Shown here: piece after piece, positions 1 to 6,595 of the stretch
Position numbering within the stretch: the first letter of the stretch is position 1
Layout: every line of letters starts with the position of its first letter
NCBI GenBank assembly: GCA_035282865.1
Contig: DATEVB010000016.1
Coordinates: 1 to 7,749 of the forward strand
Direction of reading: 5' to 3'
DNA: 7,749 nt
Origin: UBA4744 sp035282865
GTDB lineage: Bacteria; Actinomycetota; Acidimicrobiia; Spongiisociales; UBA4744
Made by a program: the position numbers and the translations under genes
The notes under the pieces: model-generated
What the model saw: only the letters and a program-made list of their open reading frames with translations
Told to the model about the DNA's origin: nothing
Database searches by the model: none

Positions 1-137
1 AGAACCTGCCAACCCGAGGCAGCTCCTGACATCCAGCCTCACCGCCGGTGGCCGACAGCGCGGATCCGACCGGGGTGTGCCGGGGTTCGTTGGGCACAAG
101 CTGGTGCGTTGGTCGCCGCCCGGACCAGGAGGCCACG
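1..137 (+). other. Leader region upstream of copA, no gene assigned
   Basis: No coding region can be supported here. A GTG at 48 is in frame with copA but has no ribosome binding site, and the residues it would add look unlike protein. One inverted repeat is visible: TGTGCC at 76-81 and GGCACA at 93-98, a perfect 6-bp stem with an 11-nt loop, about 40 nt before the copA start. It could be an operator or an mRNA hairpin. I do not recognise it as a CsoR or CueR site, and no clear -35/-10 pair is visible, so the operon promoter may lie upstream of the window. Confidence 0.35.
127..132 (+). promoter_or_regulatory. Ribosome binding site of copA
   Basis: AGGAGG, a full Shine-Dalgarno core, lies 5 nt before the ATG at 138. 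It decides the start of the ATPase in favour of this ATG over the in-frame GTG at 48, which has no such site. Confidence 0.85.
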
Positions 138-2636
138 ATGGAACGCGTGAACCAGCTCACCGAACAAGGCGCCGTAGCTTGGCGAGATCCCGTCTGCGAC
201 ATGACGGTCGGAGCGAACGCGCTCACCCTCGATGGATTCTCCGGGGTCGGGTTCTGCTCGGAGCACTGTCGGCGAGCGTTCCGAGCTGCGCCCGACTGGT
301 ATCTGGAGGGAACCGTCGGCGGCGCCGACCCGGTCGATCGGACTCCCGCAGACACAGGTGGCGGGCCATCTGGTATTGGCCACCAGGCTGAGACGATCAA
401 CCTCTCCGTCTCCGGGATGAGTTGCGCCTCATGTGTCGTGACTATCGAACGGGCCCTCAAGTCAACCCCGGGGGTCCTCGACGCACAAGTGAACTTCGCC
501 GCCGAGGAGGCCAAAGTCGAGGTCGACGCGGTTCCCGTGGAGGTGCTCACCGCCGCGATCGAGGCCGCCGGCTACCAAGCCCGCGTTATCGACGGGCAAC
601 CGGACGAGGATGCCGAACAGGCAGCCAGAATTCGGCTCTACCGGAAACTGCTACGGAAGTTCGCGTTCGCGGCGTTGGTCGCTTTGCCGGTCATCTACTT
701 CTCCTACCCGGAGCTCTTTCCGGGTATCCCTGAGAAAGGATCCACGGCATTGGACCTCATCTGGGGGGCCATGGCGCTGCTGACCCTGCCCGTGCTGGCA
801 TGGTCAGGTTCGCAGTTCTTCACCGGCGCGTGGGCCGCCTTCAAACACCGCTCGGCGAACATGAATACCCTGGTTGCGATCGGTATCTCCGCCGCCTGGC
901 TGTACTCGACAGTGGCACTTTTGTTTCCTTCGTTGATCCCCGAAGAAAGGCTGCGGGATGTCTTCTACGACGTGACGGCGGTGGTGACCGCCCTGGTGGT
1001 GCTCGGCTCGGCATTGGAGATCAAAGCCAGGGCTCGCACCTCGGAAGCGCTCAAGAAACTCATCGGACTGCAGGCGAAGACGGCGCGGCTGATCCGCAAC
1101 GGTGTTGAAGTGGAAGCCCCCATTGAGGATGTGATGGTCGGCGACATCGTGGTAGTCCGTCCCGGCGAGAAGATCCCCGTCGATGGGGAGGTCGTCTCGG
1201 GGGCATCCGCCGTCGACGAGTCGATGGTAACCGGCGAACCGATCCCGGTCGAAAAGCGCCAGGGGGCACCGGTCATTGGAGCCACCATCAACAAAACTGG
1301 GTTGTTCCGGTTCCGGGCCACCCGGGTGGGCCGGGACACGATGCTCTCGCAGATCATTCGCATGGTTCGAGACGCCCAGGGCTCCAAGGCCCCGATTCAG
1401 CGGACGGTCGATAAGGTGGCCGGGTACTTCGTGCCGTCGGTGATGATCATCGCCGTGCTCACCTTCATGGCCTGGTATGTCTTCGGCCCTGCGCCCGCCC
1501 TGTTGTACGCGGTGATCACCGCAGTAACCGTGTTGGTGATCGCCTGCCCCTGCGCGCTTGGGCTGGCTACGCCCACCTCTCTGATGGTGGGGATCGGTAA
1601 AGGTGCGGAGGCGGGGATCCTCATCAAATCGGGCGATGCTTTAGAGACTGCCCATAGGATCGACACGGTGGTGCTCGACAAGACCGGAACCGTCACCCGG
1701 GGCGAGCCTTCGCTGACCGATGTGGTCGTGATGGGAACTTTCAGCGAGACGGACATACTGGCCATGGCGGCTTCGGCCGAGACCGGCTCGGAACATCCCT
1801 TGGGTGAAGCGATCGTGGGAGGCGCTCGGGCGCGGGGGATTGAACCGGTCGAACCCGACCAGTTCGAGGCCGTGCCCGGCCATGGGATCGAGGCCACCGT
1901 CGACGGGCGCCGGGTGGTGTTGGGCAATCTGAAGTTCATGGCCGATCGGGGTGTGGCGGCCGGCCCGGCGGAAGAGGTCCTCGAGCGGCTGTCGGATGAC
2001 GGCAAGACGGCCATGCTGGTAGGTGTCGACGGCCGGCTGGCCGGCATCGTGGCGGTGGCCGACACCACCAAACCCGACTCGGTCGCAGCGATCGGCCGGA
2101 TGCACGCCCTTGGTCTCGAGGTAGTGATGCTCACCGGAGATAACGTTCGCACGGCGCAAGCCATCGCCCGCCAGGTCGGCATCGACCGGGTTTTCGCCGA
2201 GGTTCTGCCCGAAGACAAAGCCACCCAGATCAAGCTGCTGCAAGCGGAGGGCAAGATCGTGGCCATGGTCGGGGACGGCATCAATGATGCTCCGGCCCTC
2301 GCCCAAGCCGACGTTGGCATGGCTATGGGCACCGGTACCGACGTGGCGATGGAGACGGGCGACGTGACGCTGGTCAAGGGGAGCCTCACCGGGATCGTCA
2401 CCGCCATCGAGTTGTCCAAGGCGACGATCCGCAACGTGCGTCAGAACCTGGTCGGCGCCTTTGCGTACAACACCCTGGGCATCCCGGTCGCCGCCGGGAT
2501 GTTGTATCCGTTCTTCGGGGTGCTGCTCAGCCCGCTCATCGCGGGCGCGGCGATGGCGTTCTCCTCGGTGACTGTGGTTTCCAACGCCAACCGGCTACGC
2601 CGTTGGCGCCCATCTCTTGTGAAGGAGGCAGCCTGA
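138..2636 (+). CDS. copA: Cu(+)-exporting P1B-type ATPase (CopA) with N-terminal YHS and HMA domains
   Basis: An 832-aa inner-membrane pump predicted to use ATP to expel Cu(+) from the cytoplasm. Domains in order: a YHS-type metal-binding domain (residues 16-57; Cys20, Cys40, Cys44), a heavy-metal-associated domain (about 86-150) with GMSCASC and Cys96/Cys99, then the eight-helix P1B core from about 174. Catalytic motifs are intact: TGE 365-367 (actuator), CPC 470-472 in helix 6, DKTGT 514-518 with phosphorylated Asp514, HP 553-554, and GDGIND 712-717. Tyr777-Asn778 in helix 7 and Met806 plus Ser809-Ser810 in helix 8 match the P1B-1 (monovalent Cu/Ag) signature rather than Zn/Cd or Co subtypes. 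Length is normal for a CopA with two N-terminal modules. The start follows the AGGAGG at 127-132. The stop overlaps the next start (TGATG). The YHS domain in front of HMA is the less common feature and has a free paralogue at 6129. Silver could also be exported. Confidence 0.96.
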   Translation: MERVNQLTEQGAVAWRDPVCDMTVGANALTLDGFSGVGFCSEHCRRAFRAAPDWYLEGTVGGADPVDRTPADTGGGPSGIGHQAETINLSVSGMSCASCVVTIERALKSTPGVLDAQVNFAAEEAKVEVDAVPVEVLTAAIEAAGYQARVIDGQPDEDAEQAARIRLYRKLLRKFAFAALVALPVIYFSYPELFPGIPEKGSTALDLIWGAMALLTLPVLAWSGSQFFTGAWAAFKHRSANMNTLVAIGISAAWLYSTVALLFPSLIPEERLRDVFYDVTAVVTALVVLGSALEIKARARTSEALKKLIGLQAKTARLIRNGVEVEAPIEDVMVGDIVVVRPGEKIPVDGEVVSGASAVDESMVTGEPIPVEKRQGAPVIGATINKTGLFRFRATRVGRDTMLSQIIRMVRDAQGSKAPIQRTVDKVAGYFVPSVMIIAVLTFMAWYVFGPAPALLYAVITAVTVLVIACPCALGLATPTSLMVGIGKGAEAGILIKSGDALETAHRIDTVVLDKTGTVTRGEPSLTDVVVMGTFSETDILAMAASAETGSEHPLGEAIVGGARARGIEPVEPDQFEAVPGHGIEATVDGRRVVLGNLKFMADRGVAAGPAEEVLERLSDDGKTAMLVGVDGRLAGIVAVADTTKPDSVAAIGRMHALGLEVVMLTGDNVRTAQAIARQVGIDRVFAEVLPEDKATQIKLLQAEGKIVAMVGDGINDAPALAQADVGMAMGTGTDVAMETGDVTLVKGSLTGIVTAIELSKATIRNVRQNLVGAFAYNTLGIPVAAGMLYPFFGVLLSPLIAGAAMAFSSVTVVSNANRLRRWRPSLVKEAA

Positions 2637-3007
2637 TGGATGTCGTGATTGTGGTGCTGGCCGGAGCGGCGCTCATAGGTTTGATCGTCTGGTATTTCTG
2701 GCTGTGGAAGCCGCGAGGCGCGTCTGCCGGCATCACTTCAGGAGGTATTCAGGAAGCCTTCATCGTGGTGAAGGGCGGGTACTCGCCGGACACCATCCGG
2801 GTGGAGGCAGGCAGGCCGGTACGGTTGGTGTTCAACCGCCAAGAAGCCGACCCATGCTCGGAGAAGGTAGTGCTGGACGCCTTCGGAGTATCTGCCGATC
2901 TCCCGGAAGGTGACAATGTTCCGGTCGAGTTCATCCCCGGCCAACCAGGCGAATACGAATTCGCCTGCCAGATGGGGATGCTTCGAGGCAAGGTGGTCGT
3001 CTCGTGA
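2636..3007 (+). CDS. Membrane-anchored cupredoxin-domain copper-binding protein
   Basis: A 123-aa protein with one N-terminal transmembrane segment (about residues 3-24) and a cupredoxin-like beta-sandwich (about 40-122, EfeO-type Cupredoxin_1 style) seen in GGYSPDTIRVEAGRPVRLVF and PGEYEFACQMGM. Probable metal ligands are Cys74 in DPCSE and Cys111, Met113 and Met115 in CQMGM. Classical blue-copper proteins use His-Cys-His-Met; here Cys stands where the first His is expected, which favours Cu(I). The helix is preceded by Asp2 and followed by Lys25-Pro-Arg27, so the positive-inside rule would place the domain in the cytoplasm, though this is only a topology guess. The ATG at 2636 has AAGGAGG at 2622-2628 and overlaps the copA stop by 1 nt, so the two are translationally coupled. 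A role passing Cu(I) to or from CopA is inferred. An upstream TTG at 2603 is not needed. Confidence 0.85.
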   Translation: MDVVIVVLAGAALIGLIVWYFWLWKPRGASAGITSGGIQEAFIVVKGGYSPDTIRVEAGRPVRLVFNRQEADPCSEKVVLDAFGVSADLPEGDNVPVEFIPGQPGEYEFACQMGMLRGKVVVS

Positions 3008-3786
3008 CAGGACCACCTTCCCCGCCACAGAGGACCCCCGGATGGGAGATAGCCTTGGCTTGGTGCCCGCCGACCGATTCGCCACTCCTCGGCGAGACGC
3101 AAATGGCTGCCGGAATCCCCGGTGCAGAACACCGAGGGCCCAACCAGTCCGAGGTGACCCGCCGCTACGACCGGATGGCCTGGCTTTACGACGCCTATGA
3201 CGCCCCCATGGAGTTGATGGGAACTCGCTCCCGCCGCCGACGCCTGATCAGCGCGGCGGCGGGTGAGGTTCTGGAGGTGGGTGTTGGAACGGGCAACAAC
3301 CTGGCTCACTACCCGCCCAATGTCAATGTGACCGGGATCGATGTCTCCGAACGGATGCTGGCTCGGGCCCGGCGCCGGATCGCTCGGCTGGAGAGAGAAG
3401 CACTATTGCAGGTAGCCGACGTGACAAAATTGCCGTTTCCGGACGGCGCTTTCGACACCGCGGTTGCCACCTGTGTCTTCTGTTCGGTGGCGGACCCGGT
3501 GGCCGGCCTACGGGAACTCGGACGGGTGACCAAACCGGATGGCCGGATCCTCTTGCTCGAACATGTGCGTCCCCAAGGCCGGTCGATGGGATGGCTGGCC
3601 GACCGGGCCAGCCTCATCACCAGACGCGTATTCGGATTCAATGCCAACCGGCGCACCGAAGAGAACATCCTCACCTCCGGCCTCGAGATCCTCGAGGTCC
3701 GGCGGGAAGGAATCTGGCGCGAGATCGTGGCGCGACCAGCGACGCCCATCGTGGAGAACTCGAGTGCAGAGGAGATCGGACAATGA
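3004..3786 (+). CDS. Class I SAM-dependent methyltransferase, METTL7/UbiE-like
   Basis: A 260-aa predicted soluble methyltransferase with a Rossmann fold. SAM-binding motif I is VLEVGVGTGNN (residues 89-99), the acidic residue after strand 2 is Asp113 in TGID, and the motif II region is DGAFDTAVA (147-155). The stretch YPPNVNVTGID, the CVFCSV at 157-162 and the EHVRP at 186-190 resemble the METTL7 (TMT1 thiol methyltransferase) pattern and the bacterial proteins often labelled phospholipid N-methyltransferase or UbiE-like. Neither the substrate nor the acceptor atom can be read from the sequence; thiol, lipid or quinone are all possible. The GTG at 3004 overlaps the cupredoxin stop by 4 nt (GTGA) with AGGTGG at 2991-2996. 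The first ~45 residues are proline-rich and poorly domain-like, so ATG 3103 (residue 34) is an alternative start. It lacks the Cys-rich features of the arsenite methyltransferase ArsM. Confidence 0.85.
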   Translation: MTGPPSPPQRTPGWEIALAWCPPTDSPLLGETQMAAGIPGAEHRGPNQSEVTRRYDRMAWLYDAYDAPMELMGTRSRRRRLISAAAGEVLEVGVGTGNNLAHYPPNVNVTGIDVSERMLARARRRIARLEREALLQVADVTKLPFPDGAFDTAVATCVFCSVADPVAGLRELGRVTKPDGRILLLEHVRPQGRSMGWLADRASLITRRVFGFNANRRTEENILTSGLEILEVRREGIWREIVARPATPIVENSSAEEIGQ

Positions 3787-4463
3787 AGCTTCTCCAAGGA
3801 CGGCCACCTCGCCCGCCCTCTTCCGCCGCAGATTCCCCGTTTGTTCTCGAAGCCCGTGGGATTGCCAAGAGCTATCAGCGCGGCTGGCGGCGAGCGCCCC
3901 GGCGGGTTCTCACCGATGCCGGTATCGAATTGCGGGCCGGAGAGATAGTCGGGTTGGTCGGCGAGAACGGATCAGGCAAGTCAACCCTGATGAGGATCCT
4001 GGTCGGAGGCCTGCAACGGGACGGAGGTGAGCTGATCCGCACCGGAACGTTCGGGTACTGCCCGCAGGAACCGGTGCTCTACGAGCGACTCACCTGTGAT
4101 GAGCACTTCGAACTGTTCGGTCGGGCATACGGGCTCGAAACCGGGATCACCGAGCGAAGCCGTGAAGGTATCTACGAGACTCTCGGCTTTGACGCCTACC
4201 GCACGACCCGGGTCGAGGAACTGTCGGGGGGAACCCGCGCCAAGCTCAACCTGGGTCTGGCCCTGCTACCCGACCCGGACATCCTGCTCCTCGATGAGCC
4301 GTACGCCGGATTCGACTGGGATACCTACCTGCGGTTCTGGAAACTAACCGGGGAGCGCCGTGATGCAGGACGCTCAGTCCTGATCATTAGCCACTTCGTC
4401 GCCGACCAAGACCGTTTCGATCGAATCGTCGAGTTGCGCGACGGCACAACGGTGCCGAAGTGA
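3783..4463 (+). CDS. ABC transporter ATP-binding protein
   Basis: A 226-aa nucleotide-binding subunit that should power the permease encoded next. All motifs are intact: Walker A GENGSGKST (60-68), Q-loop Gln95 in CPQEP, signature LSGGT (148-152), Walker B ILLLDEP (167-173) with catalytic Glu172, D-loop around Asp178, and switch His204. The stretch after Walker B is DEPYAGFDWD instead of the usual DEPTxGLDP, an unusual variant that may mark a subfamily. The ATG at 3783 overlaps the methyltransferase stop by 4 nt (ATGA) and has GAGGAG at 3769-3774, 8 nt upstream. Only one ATPase gene is present, so a homodimer is expected on the fused permease. An analogy with the copper-related NosF/NosY ABC pair is possible but unproven, and the substrate is unknown. 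Confidence 0.93.
   Translation: MKLLQGRPPRPPSSAADSPFVLEARGIAKSYQRGWRRAPRRVLTDAGIELRAGEIVGLVGENGSGKSTLMRILVGGLQRDGGELIRTGTFGYCPQEPVLYERLTCDEHFELFGRAYGLETGITERSREGIYETLGFDAYRTTRVEELSGGTRAKLNLGLALLPDPDILLLDEPYAGFDWDTYLRFWKLTGERRDAGRSVLIISHFVADQDRFDRIVELRDGTTVPK
4442..4457 (+). promoter_or_regulatory. Hairpin just before the permease start
   Basis: CGGCAC (4442-4447) and GTGCCG (4452-4457) form a perfect 6-bp stem with a 4-nt loop, ending 2 nt before the permease GTG at 4460. It occupies the place where a Shine-Dalgarno sequence would be, and none is visible there. The inferred consequence is that the permease is translated mainly by ribosomes that have just read through the ATPase gene and opened this stem. 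Confidence 0.45.
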
Positions 4464-5959
4464 ACACTGCCCTGCTGACCCGGCGGTACCTCAACGAATA
4501 CACGCGCCGTCCGGTCAACCTCGTCCTGTTGATAGCAGTCCCGCTGATCTTCGTCACGCTGGCAGCCGGTGCGCTTGCCGACTTCGCAGGAATCGTCGGA
4601 GGCATCGGTGACCCGGACGTCCTTGCGTCACCCACCGCCGGGTGGGCGGCGGCCTTCCTGGCCGGGGTGGCCGGCTTCTTCCACGTGCTGGGCTCCCGTT
4701 CGGCCGACCGTCGCTTGGCGGCCGCCGGCCTCCGAGCAGGCCGGATCGTTGCTGCTCGCCTTCTATCGGGCCTGGTCCTGGCGCTGATTGCGGCCGGGGC
4801 GGCCCTCGGAGCCCTGGCATTGCGGATCGGCATCGCCGATCCGCTCCGGGCTGCCGCCGGTACGGTCATGCTGGCGGTGATCTACCTGGCCATCGGCACT
4901 GCCATCGGTGCGCTGGTCCGGAGTGAGGTGAATGGATCGCTGGTAGTGATCTTCGTCTGGATGCTCGACGTATTTCTCGGACCGGCCATGGCGGGAGGCG
5001 ATGTGTGGCTGACCCGACTCTTCCCCTCCCATTACGTGACGCTGGTCATGTTGGACGCCGCCTCCGGGCACTCGGGCCCGCTCGGCGACCTGGGCTGGGC
5101 GCTGATCTGGGCGGCCGGGTCGGTGATCGTGGCTGCCCTCATCTTCGCCTCCGCCACCGCTCATCGAGAAGTGGCGCCCAAGATGCGACCAACCAGCCTG
5201 CAGTTGCGAAGACTGCGGGCCGGTCTCCGGTACGGGTTCCGGGACTACCGGCGCAATGTGGCGATGTGGGTACTCCTGGTGGCCCTTCCCGTCTTCTTCA
5301 TCTCGCTCAGCTTCTACATCACTCCGGACGGTCCGACTCCGGTCGAGCTGATTGAGGGGGGTTTGTCACGGATACGATTTGTGTCCATGATCGACGTCCA
5401 CGGCGCAATCATGGTCCCGATCACGATCGGGTTCCTGGCCGGTCTGGCAGGCCTCTTTATCGTCCAGGGGTCCATCGAAGCGGACCGCCGCCTCGCTCTG
5501 GCCGGGTTCCGGGCTCGAGACATTCTCGCCTCCCGTCTCGGGGTCATCGCCATCGCCGCGCTGCTCACCACCGGCGCATCGCTGGCGGTGACCGCCGTCG
5601 ACTTCGCACCCGACTCCTGGATCTGGTTCTCGATCGGCAACGTTCTGGTTGCACTCACCTACGGGTTGGTCGGGGTGCTGGTCGGTGCGGTATTCGGGCG
5701 GCTGGGCGGGCTCTATGTCATGTTTCTGTTGCCGTTCATCGACGTTGGCATCGCTCAGAACGTCATGTTCTCCGCGGCGCCGCCCGATTGGGGGCTCTTT
5801 CTGCCCGGGAGGGGAGCCGTCCGCCTCTTGGTAGACGGCGCCTTCACGCCCGGCTTCGACGAGGGAGCCGGCTTGATGCTTGCCCTGGGATGGCTCGTCG
5901 CCCTCGGGTTGGTTGTCTCCGTGGTATTCCGACGGATCGCCCAACCGGGCCGGGTGTGA
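4460..5959 (+). CDS. ABC-2 type permease, two fused homologous halves
   Basis: A 499-aa integral membrane protein with about 12 hydrophobic segments in two sets of six (half 1 about residues 20-232, half 2 about 266-489), joined by a charged linker (about 234-262). The halves are related: residues 66-101 and 325-360 align without gaps with 24 of 36 identities by hand count, centred on the shared ADRRLA and the following AGxRA. Later segments also correspond: YLAIGTAIGALV with YGLVGVLVGAVF, then WMLDVFLGPAM with PFIDVGIAQNVM. ABC-2 permeases usually have one six-helix unit and dimerise; here both units are in one polypeptide, presumably paired with two copies of the upstream ATPase. The GTG start overlaps the ATPase stop by 4 nt (GTGA), with no ribosome binding site but a hairpin at 4442-4457. 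Transport direction and substrate are unknown; export is more usual for ABC-2 systems. It is the last gene of the coupled run. Confidence 0.88.
   Translation: MNTALLTRRYLNEYTRRPVNLVLLIAVPLIFVTLAAGALADFAGIVGGIGDPDVLASPTAGWAAAFLAGVAGFFHVLGSRSADRRLAAAGLRAGRIVAARLLSGLVLALIAAGAALGALALRIGIADPLRAAAGTVMLAVIYLAIGTAIGALVRSEVNGSLVVIFVWMLDVFLGPAMAGGDVWLTRLFPSHYVTLVMLDAASGHSGPLGDLGWALIWAAGSVIVAALIFASATAHREVAPKMRPTSLQLRRLRAGLRYGFRDYRRNVAMWVLLVALPVFFISLSFYITPDGPTPVELIEGGLSRIRFVSMIDVHGAIMVPITIGFLAGLAGLFIVQGSIEADRRLALAGFRARDILASRLGVIAIAALLTTGASLAVTAVDFAPDSWIWFSIGNVLVALTYGLVGVLVGAVFGRLGGLYVMFLLPFIDVGIAQNVMFSAAPPDWGLFLPGRGAVRLLVDGAFTPGFDEGAGLMLALGWLVALGLVVSVVFRRIAQPGRV
4655..4762 (+). repeat. Internal protein-level repeat, copy 1 (permease half 1)
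   Basis: Encodes permease residues 66-101, which align at a constant offset of 259 residues with residues 325-360 and share 24 of 36 positions by hand count. This is the best-conserved part of an old intragenic duplication. Confidence 0.75.
5432..5539 (+). repeat. Internal protein-level repeat, copy 2 (permease half 2)
   Basis: Encodes permease residues 325-360, the partner of the copy at 4655-4762. The shared core covers a helix end and the cytoplasmic-type charged loop ADRRLA. Confidence 0.75.
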
Positions 5960-6128
5960 TCGGTGAACCCGGACGCGACATCGCTCTGCCCTCGTCCGTC
6001 GAGCTCGGCCGGACGCCCGACCGTGCCCCAACTCCAGGCCGGCCGTCATCGTCAAGACGTGCCCGAGGAGACCGACCGCAGGTGTAGGTTTTCTGCACTA
6101 CGGACTATCGAGGAAGAGGAGGATCATC
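5960..6128 (+). other. Spacer between permease and small YHS gene
   Basis: A 169-nt stretch with no credible gene. It contains CGTCCG (5993-5998) and CGGACG (6010-6015), a 6-bp inverted repeat with an 11-nt spacer, and GAGCTC within the spacer. No T-run follows, so it is at best a weak terminator or attenuator. The strong ribosome binding site of the next gene, GAGGAGG at 6116-6122, closes the region. I see no confident promoter, so the YHS gene could be read from the same message as the upstream operon. Confidence 0.35.
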
Positions 6129-6284
6129 GTGAAGGATCCAGTTTGTGGAATGACAGTCGACGAGGGAGCAATCCGAGCCGAGGGTTACGACGGGGTGGGT
6201 TTCTGCTGCGAACACTGCAAGCAGACCTTCCTCGCTGATCCCGCCGCTTTTCTCGACAAGGATCCCGAACGCCGTAGCGACTAG
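6129..6284 (+). CDS. Small stand-alone YHS-domain metal-binding protein
   Basis: A 51-aa protein that is essentially one YHS domain. It starts KDPVCGMTV (residues 2-10) and carries GVGFCCEHC (22-30), giving Cys6, Cys26, Cys27 and Cys30 as likely metal ligands. The GTG start is preceded by GAGGAGG (6116-6122) with a 6-nt spacer, one of the strongest ribosome binding sites in the window. Aligned with CopA residues 16-58 it shares 21 of 43 positions, including DPVC, MTV, GVGFC and EHC. YHS modules occur in heavy-metal ATPases and as small free proteins in metal resistance loci, so a cytoplasmic Cu(I) carrier or buffer serving CopA is the likely role, by inference. It differs from the CopA copy by the extra Cys27 in place of Ser41. 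Short length makes it easy to miss. Confidence 0.85.
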   Translation: MKDPVCGMTVDEGAIRAEGYDGVGFCCEHCKQTFLADPAAFLDKDPERRSD

Positions 6285-6558
6285 ACCGGCATCCGGTCCC
6301 AACGGACCTCAGAGGCGTGTGGTGGGTGCGCGGAAAGTAAAGACTTCGCTCGGGTGCAGGCGTTCGTCCGCTCCCACCCCTTGCACGCGGTACACGTGTG
6401 TGAACTCCGGTTCCCGACCCTATGAGCGTCCGGTGCTCGTGATGAGCAACAGCGGCCATATCTCGACCAGGCAGAGCGGACTGGCAGGGCTTTCAGGAAG
6501 GAAGCAGCAAGCAACCCCTGTCGTCTCTCACGCTGCCGTGGCGGCCAGGGCTTGGGCG
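6285..6558. other. Gene-free stretch between the YHS gene and the crgA-like promoter
   Basis: No + strand gene is convincing: the in-frame extension of the next gene back to 6319 has an Arg/Ser/Thr/Pro-rich composition and no ribosome binding site. No tRNA or clear terminator is seen. A minus-strand frame at 6309-6419 may be a gene relic and is listed separately. Confidence 0.5.
6309..6419 (-). pseudogene. Possible 3' relic of a minus-strand gene
   Basis: On the minus strand a 36-codon frame ending in TGA (6311-6309) reads like ordinary protein, including THVYRVQGVGADERLHPSEV followed by a short beta-like end, with GC by codon position about 75/50/69 percent by hand count. It is closed upstream by an in-frame TAG at 6422-6420 and has no start with a ribosome binding site, so it cannot be an intact gene. 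It may be the tail of a decayed gene, or chance in GC-rich DNA. I do not recognise the family. Confidence 0.2.
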
Positions 6559-6587
6559 TTGTCCGGAGGGTTTTCAAATACTACGAT
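6559..6587 (+). promoter_or_regulatory. Sigma70-like promoter of the crgA-like gene
   Basis: TTGTCC (6559-6564) and TACGAT (6582-6587) are separated by 17 nt, each matching the housekeeping consensus at 4 of 6 positions. Transcription would start near 6594-6595, which is the ATG of the following gene. The sequence is a local AT-rich patch in GC-rich surroundings. Confidence 0.55.
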
Positions 6588-6595
6588 ATGTCGTA
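6582..6595. promoter_or_regulatory. 14-bp dyad over the -10 element and start point
   Basis: TACGATATGTCGTA is palindromic except for one mismatched pair and covers the -10 box and the predicted transcription start. A repressor bound here would block initiation. The half-sites (TACGA/TCGTA) recall the general form of operators bound by BlaI/CopY-type winged-helix repressors, but no regulator gene is in the window. Confidence 0.3.

Noticed and set aside
48..137. Longer copA from the GTG at 48
   Set aside because: No ribosome binding site, non-protein-like composition, and a perfect AGGAGG stands 5 nt before the ATG at 138.
1397..2434. Long minus-strand open frame (345 codons) within copA
   Set aside because: It lies wholly antisense to a fully motif-complete CopA and has low-complexity Ser/Thr/Pro/Ala composition, as expected of a GC-rich shadow frame.
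3004..3786. Arsenite methyltransferase (ArsM)
   Set aside because: The conserved Cys residues and sequence pattern of ArsM are not seen, and no other arsenic gene is present.
5366..6055. Minus-strand open frame (229 codons) antisense to the permease
   Set aside because: Asp/Glu/Gln/Arg-rich shadow of hydrophobic permease codons, with no domain or ribosome binding site.
5956..6087. A 43-aa frame starting at a GTG overlapping the permease stop
   Set aside because: The overlap resembles the other junctions, but the product is Pro/Arg/Ser-rich with no recognisable feature and no ribosome binding site.
6495..6515. GGAAGGAAGCAGC, identical to the conserved loop strand of bacterial SRP (4.5S) RNA
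   Set aside because: The opposite strand expected in SRP RNA (CAGG..CC before the GGAA loop) is absent; here it reads CTTTCA and the closing pair is lost. A covariance-model search (Rfam RF00169) would settle it.
6319..6594. Extension of the crgA-like gene back to 6319, giving 185 aa
   Set aside because: The added residues are Arg/Ser/Thr-rich without domain character, no ribosome binding site precedes 6319, and a promoter lies at 6559-6587 inside the extension.
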